Positions 42,643 through 50,644 of a DNA stretch of 64,000 nucleotides are shown piece after piece (positions within the stretch are counted from its first letter, which is position 1; each line of letters opens with the position of its first letter). The position numbers and the translations under genes were made by a program. Below the pieces are notes generated by a model that did no database searches, was not told the DNA's origin, and saw nothing but the letters and a program-made list of their open reading frames with translations. Location of the stretch: the NCBI RefSeq assembly GCF_021249345.1, contig NZ_CP089588.1, forward strand, positions 2,418,001 through 2,482,000, in the 5' to 3' direction. This DNA comes from Halobacterium wangiae. GTDB taxonomy: Archaea; Halobacteriota; Halobacteria; Halobacteriales; Halobacteriaceae.

Positions 42643-43692
42643 CTACCCCTCCACCAGTTCGCGGTAGGTCGTTTCGAGCGCGTCGCCGACTCGTTCGAGG
42701 CTGTGTTCCTCGGCCGTCTCCCGGGCGTTCTCGCCGAGGCGCTCGCGCAGTTCCGGGTCGTCGGCGAGGCGTTCGAGGGCCTCGCGGAACTCGGCGAACG
42801 TCGAGCACATGAGACAGTCCTCGCCGTCGGTGTAGAACTCCCGGAAGACGTCGATGTCCCGGAGGACCACGGGCTTCCCGCAGGCCATCGCCTCCAGCAC
42901 CGCGATGCCCTGGTTCTCGACCTTCGCGGGGAACAGGTAGACGTCGCCCGCGCCGAACGCCGAGCGCTTGTCCTCCATGAACCCCGTGAACGTCACGTTC
43001 TCCGGCGGGTCGTTCACCCACTTCCTCGTGGCCTTCCCAGCCTGTGGCCCCTCGTCGTACGGGCCGAACCACGCGAAGTCGAAGTCGGTCGTCTGGGCAA
43101 GTTCGCAGAACGTCGTCAACCCCTTCCGCTCGAACACCTCGCCGACGGCGTACACGACCATCCCGTCGAGGTCGAAGCGCTCGCGGGTCTCCTCGCGGAA
43201 CTGCTCGTAGCCGGCCATGCTGTCGACGTCGACGCCGTTGGACATCGGGCGAATGGGCGCCTCGACGGGGTAGGACTCGAGGACGCCCTTCGTGTACTCG
43301 CTCGGGCAGAGCACGAGGTCGGCCTGCGAGTAGAACCACCGGAGGTACGGTTCGAGCAGCGGGGCGACAGTCGTCGACCCGCGGAACGACTCCGCGAAGT
43401 CCTCCTTGGTCACGTGGGCGTGGAGGACCAGCGGGATGTCGTTTCGCTTCGCGTGGCGGGCGACGGCGACGCTCCCGGGCCCCACGAGGTTGCAGTGGGC
43501 GACGTCGTAGTCCGCGAAGTAGCCCTCGCCCGCGAACGCGGTCCCCAGGGACTGCACGGGGTTGCCGGCGCGCCACGGCGACTCCACTACCTCGACGTCC
43601 GTCGTCGCGAGGGCCGTCCGCTGCTGGCGGGTCGCAGTGACCATCCCGCCGCGGACGCGGTCCTCGAACTCGAGGTAGTTCAACGCACGCAT
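42643..43692 (-). CDS. Glycosyltransferase family 4
   Basis: A 349-residue GT-B enzyme. It starts MRALNYLEFEDRVRGG; the donor-site block is FPAKVENQGIAVLEAMACGKPVV. LVGPGSVAVARHAKRNDIPL is the acceptor-side segment. I chose ATG 43692; the 108 residues available upstream have no coding character. It is the first gene of a two-gene operon with 41538-42641 and faces away from the RNase P gene. Confidence 0.88.
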   Translation of the reverse strand: MRALNYLEFEDRVRGGMVTATRQQRTALATTDVEVVESPWRAGNPVQSLGTAFAGEGYFADYDVAHCNLVGPGSVAVARHAKRNDIPLVLHAHVTKEDFAESFRGSTTVAPLLEPYLRWFYSQADLVLCPSEYTKGVLESYPVEAPIRPMSNGVDVDSMAGYEQFREETRERFDLDGMVVYAVGEVFERKGLTTFCELAQTTDFDFAWFGPYDEGPQAGKATRKWVNDPPENVTFTGFMEDKRSAFGAGDVYLFPAKVENQGIAVLEAMACGKPVVLRDIDVFREFYTDGEDCLMCSTFAEFREALERLADDPELRERLGENARETAEEHSLERVGDALETTYRELVEG

Positions 43693-43764
43693 TACCGGAG
43701 CCAATCCAAGCGGGTCCGATAATCCTACCGGAACCGTCTTGTGGGCGACGCGCCCAGCGCGAAT

Positions 43765-44040
43765 ATGGGAATCGCGGCGGACCGAATCGACCGACTCGGC
43801 GTGCTCGCCCGGGAAGCGGCCCGGGAGGGGGACGCCGAACGCGCTCGCGAGTACGTCCGACTCGCTCGCCGTCTCGCGGAGCGCAACCGTCTCACCCTCC
43901 CCCGCGAATTCCGCCGGTTCACCTGCGACGCCTGCGACGCCTACCTGATCCCCGGCCGGAACGCCCGCGTCCGCACCCGCTCGGGCCACGTGGTCGTGAC
44001 CTGCGACTGCGGCCACCAGGCCAGGTACCCCTACGAGTAG
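43765..44040 (+). CDS. rnp4: Ribonuclease P protein component 4 (Rpr2/Rpp21)
   Basis: A 91-residue RNase P subunit that helps the RNA trim tRNA 5' ends. It has an N-terminal helical pair (ADRIDRLGVLAREAAREGD, YVRLARRLAERNRL) and a zinc ribbon with Cys54, Cys57, Cys80 and Cys82/His84 (FTCDACDAYLIPG, TCDCGHQARYPY). Start ATG 43765. A CRM-domain protein gene follows, a pairing typical of archaea. Confidence 0.92.
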   Translation: MGIAADRIDRLGVLAREAAREGDAERAREYVRLARRLAERNRLTLPREFRRFTCDACDAYLIPGRNARVRTRSGHVVVTCDCGHQARYPYE

Positions 44041-44107
44041 GGGCCCGAACTGCCACGATGTCTAGGTAACAACTTTCAATGCCTCTGCGCCGCAAGAGCG
44101 GGTAGGA

Positions 44108-44350
44108 ATGTCCGAGGACCTAGCCAAAAAAGCACACGAGGCCGACGTCACCGTCTGGGTGGGGAAGGCGGGCGTCGACTCCGTCACCGAGGAACTCGCC
44201 GACCAGTTGCAGGACCGCGACGTGGTGAAGGTGAAGTTCCTGCGGTCGGCCCGCGGCAGCGAGGAGACGGCGGACCTGGCCGACAAGCTCGCCGAACAGA
44301 CCGGCAGCGAGATCGTCGACGTCCGCGGTAACACGGCGGTCTACAGGTAA
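44108..44350 (+). CDS. YhbY/CRM-domain RNA-binding protein
   Basis: An 80-residue single CRM domain. VTVWVGKAGVDSVTEELADQL and VKVKFLRSARGSEET contain the shifted GxxG loop used for RNA binding, and ETADLADKLAEQTGSEIVDVRGNTAVYR ends the domain as in YhbY. It probably binds pre-rRNA or ribosomes. It ends exactly at the first base of the MscS start codon. Confidence 0.9.
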   Translation: MSEDLAKKAHEADVTVWVGKAGVDSVTEELADQLQDRDVVKVKFLRSARGSEETADLADKLAEQTGSEIVDVRGNTAVYR

Positions 44351-45249
44351 TGCCAGTGGACCCGTTGCCGTTCGTCGAAGACGTCGTCCCGCAGTACGCC
44401 GTCGGGATCACCCAGCTGGTGTACTTCGTGGTGTCGTTCGCCGCGGTCTACCTGCTCGGGCGCGCCGTCGTGAGACCGCTGTTCGACCGCGTGCTCGAAC
44501 GCCGCGACCTCGACACGCACGCGCGCCGACCGCTCCAGAAGGTCGTCAACATCGCCGTCGTCTTCGCCGCCATCTCGGTGGCGTTCGGCTTCGCGGACTA
44601 CGGCGACTTCCTGACGAGTCTCGCGACCATCGCGGCGGCCGCGACGCTCGCCATCGGGTTCGCGATGCAGGACGTCATCGCGAACTTCGTCGCCGGCGTG
44701 TTCATTTACACCGACGAGCCGTTCCGCATCGACGACTGGATCGAGTGGGACGACCACTCGGGCGTCGTCGAGGACATCAGCCTCCGCGTCACTCGCGTCC
44801 GCACGTTCGACAACGAACTACTGACGGTGCCGAACTCGCAGCTCACCGACGGCGTCATCAAGAACCCGGTGGCCAAAGAGCAGTTGCGCCAGCAGTTCCT
44901 CTTCGGCATCGGCTACGACGACGATATCGACGAGGCCACCGAGATCATCGTCGAGGAGGCCGAGAACCACGACGAGATCCTCGACGACCCGCCAGTCTCC
45001 GTTCGTCTGACCGAACTCGGTGACTCCTACGTCGGCCTGAAGAGTCGGTTCTGGATCGACAACCCCTCCCGCTCGGACTTCGTGAAGACCCGGAGCACGT
45101 ACGTCCAGCGGGTCAAGGAGCGCTTCGACGAGGCGGGCATCGACATCCCGTACCCGATCCGGACGCTCGACGGCGAGGTCGAACTCTCCCAGTCGCCGAG
45201 CGCGGGGCAACTCGGCGGTTCCGCCGGCGTCGAACAGCTCGACGGGTAG
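44350..45249 (+). CDS. MscS-type mechanosensitive ion channel
   Basis: A 299-residue channel protein with three helices. TM3 (ATIAAAATLAIGFAMQDVIANFVAGVFI region) has the small-residue packing and the IANFVAGVFI end of MscS. The beta domain EPFRIDDWIEWDDHSGVVEDI follows, with VPNSQLTDGVIKN. It releases solutes under hypo-osmotic shock. Its ATG overlaps the CRM-gene stop by one base, so it is probably co-transcribed. Confidence 0.92.
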   Translation: MPVDPLPFVEDVVPQYAVGITQLVYFVVSFAAVYLLGRAVVRPLFDRVLERRDLDTHARRPLQKVVNIAVVFAAISVAFGFADYGDFLTSLATIAAAATLAIGFAMQDVIANFVAGVFIYTDEPFRIDDWIEWDDHSGVVEDISLRVTRVRTFDNELLTVPNSQLTDGVIKNPVAKEQLRQQFLFGIGYDDDIDEATEIIVEEAENHDEILDDPPVSVRLTELGDSYVGLKSRFWIDNPSRSDFVKTRSTYVQRVKERFDEAGIDIPYPIRTLDGEVELSQSPSAGQLGGSAGVEQLDG

Positions 45250-45276
45250 TACGGTTCGGCGCGTCCGCGCGGCCGG

Positions 45277-45726
45277 TCAGTCTATCGATTTCTCCATGCA
45301 CGTCGCCGAACGCGGACAGTGGTCGGCGAACAGCGTCGTCTCCTGGATGCGCGGGGGGACAGTGTCCCGGTCGGTCACGTCGAACCCGCGCGCCCGGAAG
45401 AACGCCGGCGCAGTCGTCGTCAGCAGGTAGAGCGCGTTCGCGCCGTTCTCCACGGCGACCGTCTCCAGTTCGTCGCACAGCGCCGTCCCGTATCCCTCCG
45501 AGCGGTGTGCTTCCGCGATCACGAGCGACCGGAGGAGGGCCGCCGTGCCGTACAGTTCGATGCCGCCGGCAGCGACGACGGTCTCGTCGACGCAACCGAC
45601 GAAGAACTGCCCGGGACTCTCCCCGAGGTCGTCGTGCGGGAGGTCGTTGTCCGCCAGCAGGGTCGCGACGCGGTTGAGGTCCGACGCGTCGGCCTCCCGG
45701 ACGGTAAGCGAGGCGTCAGCAGGCAT
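45277..45726 (-). CDS. arsN2: GNAT acetyltransferase, ArsN2-like
   Basis: A 149-residue GNAT protein. The acetyl-CoA loop is EAHRSEGYGTALCDELE (residues about 76-92). The C-terminal DHCPRSATCMEK pattern matches the CP-S-A-xCM tail I remember for ArsN2, found in arsenic operons and thought to acetylate organoarsenicals. It is the last gene of the ars operon here and overlaps the preceding gene by 11 bp. Confidence 0.8.
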   Translation of the reverse strand: MPADASLTVREADASDLNRVATLLADNDLPHDDLGESPGQFFVGCVDETVVAAGGIELYGTAALLRSLVIAEAHRSEGYGTALCDELETVAVENGANALYLLTTTAPAFFRARGFDVTDRDTVPPRIQETTLFADHCPRSATCMEKSID

Positions 45727-46003
45727 CGCAGGTCGGCGTCCAGGCGACGGTGACGCGGACGGTGCCGGGGAGGTCGAACGCGAGGCCCTTACAGTTCCTG
45801 ACGCAGCGAGCCAGGCGGTGAGCGCGTCGCGTACCGACGGCGACGACCGAGGCTGCGGCGAAGACCACGGCCGCGGTCAGCGGGGCGCTCGCCGCCCAGA
45901 GCAACAGCGGTATCGCTGCCGCCATCGCGTAGCTCACGGCGATTCCGTACCAGGTTACTCGTCCGTACGTCGTCCGTTCTTCGGGGTCGGGTGATTGGTG
46001 CAT
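45716..46003 (-). CDS. Unknown Cys-rich two-helix membrane protein of the ars operon
   Basis: A 95-residue protein with two helices (YGIAVSYAMAAAIPLLLWAA and PLTAAVVFAAASVVAV). A basic segment with ARCVRNCKG follows, and the protein ends in TPTCDAC. Four cysteines in CxxxC and CxxC pairs on one membrane side could bind As(III). I know no family. It lies between arsM and arsN2, overlapping arsN2 by 11 bp, which ties it to arsenic handling by position only. Confidence 0.75.
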   Translation of the reverse strand: MHQSPDPEERTTYGRVTWYGIAVSYAMAAAIPLLLWAASAPLTAAVVFAAASVVAVGTRRAHRLARCVRNCKGLAFDLPGTVRVTVAWTPTCDAC

Positions 46004-46057
46004 CGTAGGTAGCTCCGTTCTCTGTGTTCGTGGGGTGGTCGTCCGTTCGTGCGGTCG

Positions 46058-46861
46058 CTACGCTGTCGGTTTCTCGGCTTCGATGGTCGCGGAGACGACG
46101 TAGTCGCTGGGTTCCCGGTCGGCGTCGAACTCGCGGTCGACGTCGTCGCCGTCCGCGTCGAGTTCGACGGAGACGTCGGAGAACCCCGCGTCCGCGAGCA
46201 TCGCCTCGAGCGCCGGTGGCGTGGTCGCGCCGCCGACGCACCCGGCGATCGTGTCCAGGTCGGTCTGGTACTCCGCCGGGAGGTCGGCCGTCAACACCAG
46301 GTCCGAGATGGCGAGGCGGCCGCCCGGACGGAGGACGCGGTAGGCCTCCCGGAACACCTGTGGTTTCTCCGGCGAGAGGTTGACGACGCAGTTCGAGAGG
46401 ACGACGTCGACGGACTCGTCGGCGACCGGCAGGTGTTCGATCTCGCCGAGTCGGAACTCGACGTTCCCCGCGTCGTTGTTCGCGGCGTTCTCCCGCGCCC
46501 GCTCGACCATCTCCGGGGTCATGTCGACGCCGACGACGCTGCCAGCGGAGCCGACCTGTCGGGCCGCCAGGAAGCAGTCGAAGCCGCCGCCGGACCCGAG
46601 GTCGAGGACGCGTTCGCCCTCCTCGAGGCTCGCGATGGCGGTCGGGTTCCCACAGCCCAGTCCGAGATTCGCTCCCGGTTCGACGGCCGACAGGTCGTCC
46701 TCTGAGTAGCCGATATCCCGGGCCGTTCGCTCCGGCTCGTCGGTCGACGCGTCGCCACAGCAGCCACACGAGTCGGTCGCGGCATCGGCGTACCGCTGCC
46801 GAACCGCGGTCCGCTGTGTCGCGGCGTCGACGCCGTCGCTGGTCTGCGCGTCGTCAGTCAT
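46058..46861 (-). CDS. arsM: Arsenite S-adenosylmethionine methyltransferase
   Basis: A 267-residue class I methyltransferase. The SAM loop VLDLGSGGGFDCFLAA is at residues 85-100. The three As(III)-binding cysteines of ArsM are present: Cys70 (GLGCGNP), Cys158 (LSNCVVN) and Cys208 (AGCVGG). An N-terminal CGCC cluster (32-35) may add metal binding. It methylates arsenite to volatile or oxidisable species. It overlaps arsR by 8 bp. Confidence 0.94.
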   Translation of the reverse strand: MTDDAQTSDGVDAATQRTAVRQRYADAATDSCGCCGDASTDEPERTARDIGYSEDDLSAVEPGANLGLGCGNPTAIASLEEGERVLDLGSGGGFDCFLAARQVGSAGSVVGVDMTPEMVERARENAANNDAGNVEFRLGEIEHLPVADESVDVVLSNCVVNLSPEKPQVFREAYRVLRPGGRLAISDLVLTADLPAEYQTDLDTIAGCVGGATTPPALEAMLADAGFSDVSVELDADGDDVDREFDADREPSDYVVSATIEAEKPTA

Positions 46862-47228
46862 GCTCCCCTCCTCTCGTCTCGTCGAGGACGCCGAGGATGC
46901 GTTCGGCTCGGGGCGTCGCGGTGTAGTACCGCCAGCGCCCCTCCTTCCGTCTGTCGACCAGCCCGGCGCCGAACAGTCGCGAGAGCGCCTGGCTCACCGC
47001 GCTCTGGCTCACGCCGAGCGCCGGCTCCAGTTCGCAGACGCAGACTGCGTGCTCCGCGTCGGCGATGAGCCGGAGGGTCTCGTAGCGCGTGTCGTTGCCG
47101 AGCGCTGCCAGCGTGTCGACGTCGGCCGCGACCGCTCGCTCCGGGAGCTGGTGGCCGACCGAACAACAGCCGGGCGCCGGTCGGTCCGTCTCGTCAGCCG
47201 CGTCGGGGGTGGGTTCCTGCTGCGCCAT
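46854..47228 (-). CDS. arsR: ArsR-family arsenic-responsive repressor
   Basis: A 124-residue winged-helix repressor. The alpha-3 metal site is VCVCEL (Cys63, Cys65), and the recognition region is VSQSAVSQALSRLFGAGLV. An N-terminal Cys pair (Cys21, Cys22; PGCCSVGHQL) may complete the As(III) site. It should repress its own operon (arsR-arsM-membrane protein-arsN2) through the palindrome just upstream. Confidence 0.93.
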   Translation of the reverse strand: MAQQEPTPDAADETDRPAPGCCSVGHQLPERAVAADVDTLAALGNDTRYETLRLIADAEHAVCVCELEPALGVSQSAVSQALSRLFGAGLVDRRKEGRWRYYTATPRAERILGVLDETRGGEHD

Positions 47229-47242
47229 TTTAGCGTATTCTA

Positions 47243-47262
47243 ATATTAAGGTACCGTAATAT
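47243..47262. promoter_or_regulatory. Palindromic ArsR operator overlapping the ars promoter
   Basis: TATTAAGGTACCGTAATA (47244-47261) is an 18-bp palindrome with one mismatched pair, extended by A/T at the ends. It starts 15 bp before the arsR ATG and covers the TATA-like TTATATTA region, where a repressor would block transcription. Confidence 0.7.
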
Positions 47263-47389
47263 AATAGTTCGGGTCGACTGCTCGGGGTGGACGTGAGTGG
47301 AACTCCCGACTAGCCCTTCTGGAAGAAGTGGTCGACGGGTCGCTTCGAGGGCGAGCCCGGGGCTCGCGTACAGTACGGCGGCAGTATGA

Positions 47390-47693
47390 GTGTGGACAGC
47401 CGGGGTCGCCCGGTGTTCCCGCCCGGGTAGTCCCGGTCGCCTTCTCCACCCCGCGACCCTTCGAGCGACGGACGTTCGGTGCTCCGCTGCTCACTTCCGT
47501 GCCTGACGGAGTGGCACCGACGAACCGCGACGACGACGCCCTTGCAGGCGCGCGCCGCGGACCGCCGTCCCCGAAGGACGAGGCTTCCACGTTGGCTCCC
47601 GGGGCCCGGACGCGTCTACCGGACTCCCCTGGTGTTCGGCCCCCGCTGATGACTATCTCGCGGGTTGCGGGCGGGGCCAAACCGCCCGGCCTA
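47390..47693 (-). ncRNA. ffs: Signal recognition particle (7S) RNA
   Basis: An RNA of about 304 nt; the ends are estimated. Domain IV (47478-47518, minus strand) has the invariant helix 8: GUCAGG, CAC, loop GGAA, GUG, AGCAGC, flanked by GGUGCC/GGCACC-type pairing. The 5' part UAGGCCGGGCGGUUUGGCC can pair with the 3' CCCCGGCUG to form helix 1, as in archaea. A TATA-like CTTATGAG (47718-47725) lies about 25-32 nt before the 5' end. Overlapping ORFs in this region are artefacts. Confidence 0.93.
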
Positions 47694-47804
47694 GTCCAGT
47701 TCGTCATTACTCACACCCTCATAAGGACCTTTCGGGTCGCGAAGACGTTCATTGGTAACGTGTAGCGAGTTAACACTTTACTCGTGCGGCGGAAACCGCC
47801 AGAT

Positions 47805-48833
47805 ATGGCCGGGCTACCCGACCACTACGCGACGACGCGCGAGGAGTTCGACTACGACCGACCTGACGTCGACGTCGGTTCGCTACCGGCGTCGCTCGTC
47901 GAGCGCGCGTTCGCGGCGACGACGGACGTGACGGCCCTCCAGCGCGCGGACGAGCGGGAGACGCTGTTCGTGGCGAGTGCGGGCCTGACGGGGACGCCAC
48001 ACGTCGGCACCGTCGCACAGATGTTCGCCGTCAAACGCCTGCACGAGGCCGGCTTCGACACCGAGTTCCTCGTCGCGGACTACGAGAAGTACGCCGACAG
48101 CGGCCGCGACCTCGAGGTCCTCCGGGACCTCGCCGAGGACTACACGACGTTCCTCGACCGCATCGGCTACGAGGGGCACGTGCGGACGCAGTACGACGCG
48201 GTCGACGTGATGCACACGGCGTTCCGGCTGGCGCCGTGGTTCGAGTTCGAGTCGGACCTCAGCTTCGACGTGGAACCGACCGAGTGGGTCGAAGCCGTCC
48301 GGGAGGCCTACGAGGCCGACCAGGTCGACCACGCCGACGCCACCGGCAGCACCGCGTTCGCCAGCCGACTCACCGGCCTGCTCTGTCTCGCGGACTTCGT
48401 GCACCCGACGCTCGCAGACGGCTACGACCAGACCGTCTTCGTGCTCGGCGTCGACGAGCACGCGCTGGTGCTCGCCAACGAGTACTACCTCGAGGACACG
48501 CCGTTCGAGCCGGCGTTCGAGGGACTATTCACGCGGATGGTCCCCGGCCTGGACGGCTACCCGAAGATGGCGAAGACGATTCCGGGGTCGGCCATCACGA
48601 TGGACATGGCGCCCGAGCGCGTCGACGACCTCGTCCACGAGGCCGCCGAAGGCGGGGCCAGTCCCGGGGAGTCGACGGTGTTCCAGATGATGTGTCTCGT
48701 CTCGGCGTACGACGCCGACCGCCTCACCGACCTGGAGGCCGCCTGCCGCGACGGCGGCGAGGCGTGGGACGCCGCCGTCGACGAGTACGCGAGCTACCTC
48801 GCCGACGTGGCCGGGAAGTGGCCCGAGCGATAG
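47805..48833 (+). CDS. Tryptophanyl-tRNA synthetase-like paralogue
   Basis: A 342-residue class I synthetase fold. The HIGH-type motif reads TGTPHVGTVAQ (63-73) and the KMSKS-type motif PKMAKTIPGSAI (253-264). FVLGVDEHALVLA near residue 212 matches the Trp/Tyr synthetase pocket (usually GxDQ). It is shorter than standard archaeal TrpRS and has altered signature motifs, so it may be a second TrpRS or a paralogue with another job. Start ATG 47805; a TATA-like ACTTTAC lies about 25-30 nt upstream. Confidence 0.8.
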   Translation: MAGLPDHYATTREEFDYDRPDVDVGSLPASLVERAFAATTDVTALQRADERETLFVASAGLTGTPHVGTVAQMFAVKRLHEAGFDTEFLVADYEKYADSGRDLEVLRDLAEDYTTFLDRIGYEGHVRTQYDAVDVMHTAFRLAPWFEFESDLSFDVEPTEWVEAVREAYEADQVDHADATGSTAFASRLTGLLCLADFVHPTLADGYDQTVFVLGVDEHALVLANEYYLEDTPFEPAFEGLFTRMVPGLDGYPKMAKTIPGSAITMDMAPERVDDLVHEAAEGGASPGESTVFQMMCLVSAYDADRLTDLEAACRDGGEAWDAAVDEYASYLADVAGKWPER

Positions 48834-48870
48834 GGAAACTGTCATCCCGTCAGCCGCGCTAGGCTCCCCC

Positions 48871-49182
48871 ATGGGATTCGGTTCGACCGCGAAGAAACTC
48901 CAGCGAGTCACCGACGTCGCGGACAAACTGTACGAACGGTTCGAGAAACTCCGCGAGCAGGTCAACGAACTCACCGGCACCGTCGAGGAGACCAACGACC
49001 GGGTGGCCGTCCTCGAGACGGAACTCGCCGAGCAGCGCGCGCTCCTCGAAGCACTCGCCGCGGAGTACGACGTCGACGTCGAGGACGTTACTGCTGACGC
49101 CGCGGTCGCGGGAGCCGCCGGCGGTGCCACGGACGCGACGGTCGAGGCGAGCGACGACGGCACCACGGATGGCAACGACTAA
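48871..49182 (+). CDS. Coiled-coil haloarchaeal protein (probably DUF5798)
   Basis: A 103-residue protein. Residues 8-65 form a long amphipathic coiled coil (LQRVTDVADKLYERFEKL, VLETELAEQRALLEALAAEY), and the rest is an acidic, Ala/Gly-rich tail. No membrane segment. It matches my memory of DUF5798, a haloarchaeal family without known function. Downstream is the cysteine synthase gene, 27 bp away. Confidence 0.75.
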   Translation: MGFGSTAKKLQRVTDVADKLYERFEKLREQVNELTGTVEETNDRVAVLETELAEQRALLEALAAEYDVDVEDVTADAAVAGAAGGATDATVEASDDGTTDGND

Positions 49183-49209
49183 AGAACGCCGGCAAGAATT
49201 ACGGCGGTA

Positions 49210-50190
49210 ATGACCACCCACGGGAGGCCGCTGGACTCGGTGCTCGACACAATCGGGGAAACGCCGCTCGTGCGGGTGCAGGCCGCCCCCAACGACGTGC
49301 CGGTGTACGCGAAACTGGAGTCGTTCAACCCCGGCGCGAGCGTGAAAGACCGCATCGGACTGTACATGCTCGAAGCGATGCTCGAATCCGGCGAACTCCC
49401 GGCGGGCGGCACCGTCATCGAGCCGACCGCCGGCAACACCGGCATCGGGTTCGCCGTCGCCGCCGGCCAGCTCGGCGTCGACGCCGTCTTCGTCGTGCCC
49501 GAGCGCTTCAGCGTCGAGAAGCAGACGCTGATGGACGCGCTCGGCGCCGAGGTCATCAACACGCCCACAGAGGACGGGATGGGTGGCGCAATCCAGCGCG
49601 CCCACGAACTCGCCGAGGAACTCGACGACGCCGTCGTCCCCCAGCAGTTCTCGAACCCACTGAACGTGGAGGCCCACTACGAACTCACCGGCCCGGAGAT
49701 CCACGACGCCCTCGACGGCGAGGTCGGTGCTGTCGTCGCCGGCTGTGGCACCGCGGGGACGCTCATGGGAACCGGGCGGTACCTCCGCGAACACGCCCCC
49801 GACCTCCACGTCACGGCAGTCGAGCCGTCCGGGTCGCTGTACTCCCGGATGCTCGGCCGGGACGTCGAGGAAGGGTCGTACAAGACCGAGGGGATCGGCA
49901 CCCACGACCCCGCGACGAACGAACTGTTCGACCCCGAGTTCGTCGACGACGTCGTCCAGATTCCCGACCGCGACACCCACGCCGAGATGCAGCGCCTCGC
50001 CCGGGAGGAGGGCCAGCTCGTCGCGTCGAGCTCCGCCGCGAACAGCCTCGCCGCCCTCGACGTCGCCGAACGCGCGGCAGCGGGAGAGATCGACCTCCCA
50101 CACGACTGCGTGGTGACGGTGTTCCCGGACTCCAGCGAGCGCTACCTCTCGAAGGGCGTCTACGGCGACTACGAGGAGTGGGAGGGCTGA
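49210..50190 (+). CDS. cysK: PLP-dependent cysteine synthase family protein
   Basis: A 326-residue fold-type II PLP enzyme. Lys46 in NPGASVKDRIG binds the cofactor, TAGNTGIG holds the substrate, and CGTAGTLMGTGRYL grips the PLP phosphate. It would make cysteine from O-acetylserine (or a related acceptor) and sulfide. CysK and CysM types cannot be told apart here. ATG 49210. Tail-to-tail with the CoA-binding gene. Confidence 0.88.
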   Translation: MTTHGRPLDSVLDTIGETPLVRVQAAPNDVPVYAKLESFNPGASVKDRIGLYMLEAMLESGELPAGGTVIEPTAGNTGIGFAVAAGQLGVDAVFVVPERFSVEKQTLMDALGAEVINTPTEDGMGGAIQRAHELAEELDDAVVPQQFSNPLNVEAHYELTGPEIHDALDGEVGAVVAGCGTAGTLMGTGRYLREHAPDLHVTAVEPSGSLYSRMLGRDVEEGSYKTEGIGTHDPATNELFDPEFVDDVVQIPDRDTHAEMQRLAREEGQLVASSSAANSLAALDVAERAAAGEIDLPHDCVVTVFPDSSERYLSKGVYGDYEEWEG

Positions 50191-50191
50191 G

Positions 50192-50602
50192 TCAGGCCTT
50201 CAGCCGTCGGTGCTCGACCTTCATACATTTGTCCTGGACGACGCGTATCCCAGCGTCCTCCGCCCGCTTCGCCGCATCGTCGTCGCCGATGCCGAGTTGC
50301 GTCCAGACCACGTCGACGTCGTCGCGTTCGATCGCCTCGTCGACGATGCCGGCGACCTCCTCGCTCGGACGGAACACGTCCACGATGTCGACCTCGTCCT
50401 CGACGTCCGCCAGCGAGTCGTACGCCTTCCGGTCGAATATCTCGTCGGCGAACGGGTTGACGGGGATCATGTCGTAGCCGTGGTCGCGGAGGTACGCCGG
50501 GATCTCGTGGGCGTCCTTCCCGGGTGTGTTCGAACAGCCGACTACGGCGACGTGTTCGTAGTCGAGTATCTCGGTCAGTTCGTCGTCTGAGTCGACGGGC
50601 AT
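50192..50602 (-). CDS. CoA-binding protein (CoA_binding Rossmann domain)
   Basis: A 136-residue stand-alone CoA-binding domain. VAVVGCSNTPGKDAHEIPAY near residue 18 and YDMIPVNPFADEIFDRKAY are the standard nucleotide-binding elements; DVVWTQLGIGDDDAAKRAED precedes a final strand (IRVVQDKCMKVEH) with the conserved Cys-Met-Lys. Family members are small cytosolic proteins of unknown physiological role. Confidence 0.9.
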   Translation of the reverse strand: MPVDSDDELTEILDYEHVAVVGCSNTPGKDAHEIPAYLRDHGYDMIPVNPFADEIFDRKAYDSLADVEDEVDIVDVFRPSEEVAGIVDEAIERDDVDVVWTQLGIGDDDAAKRAEDAGIRVVQDKCMKVEHRRLKA

Positions 50603-50644
50603 ACGACGGCTACGTGGCGAACGGCGAAAAAAGTAGAGGACGAC

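Noticed and set aside
47246-47765. ORFs on both strands between arsR and the TrpRS paralogue
   Set aside because: The region is SRP RNA with its invariant helix 8; the frames are by-products of structured GC-rich RNA.
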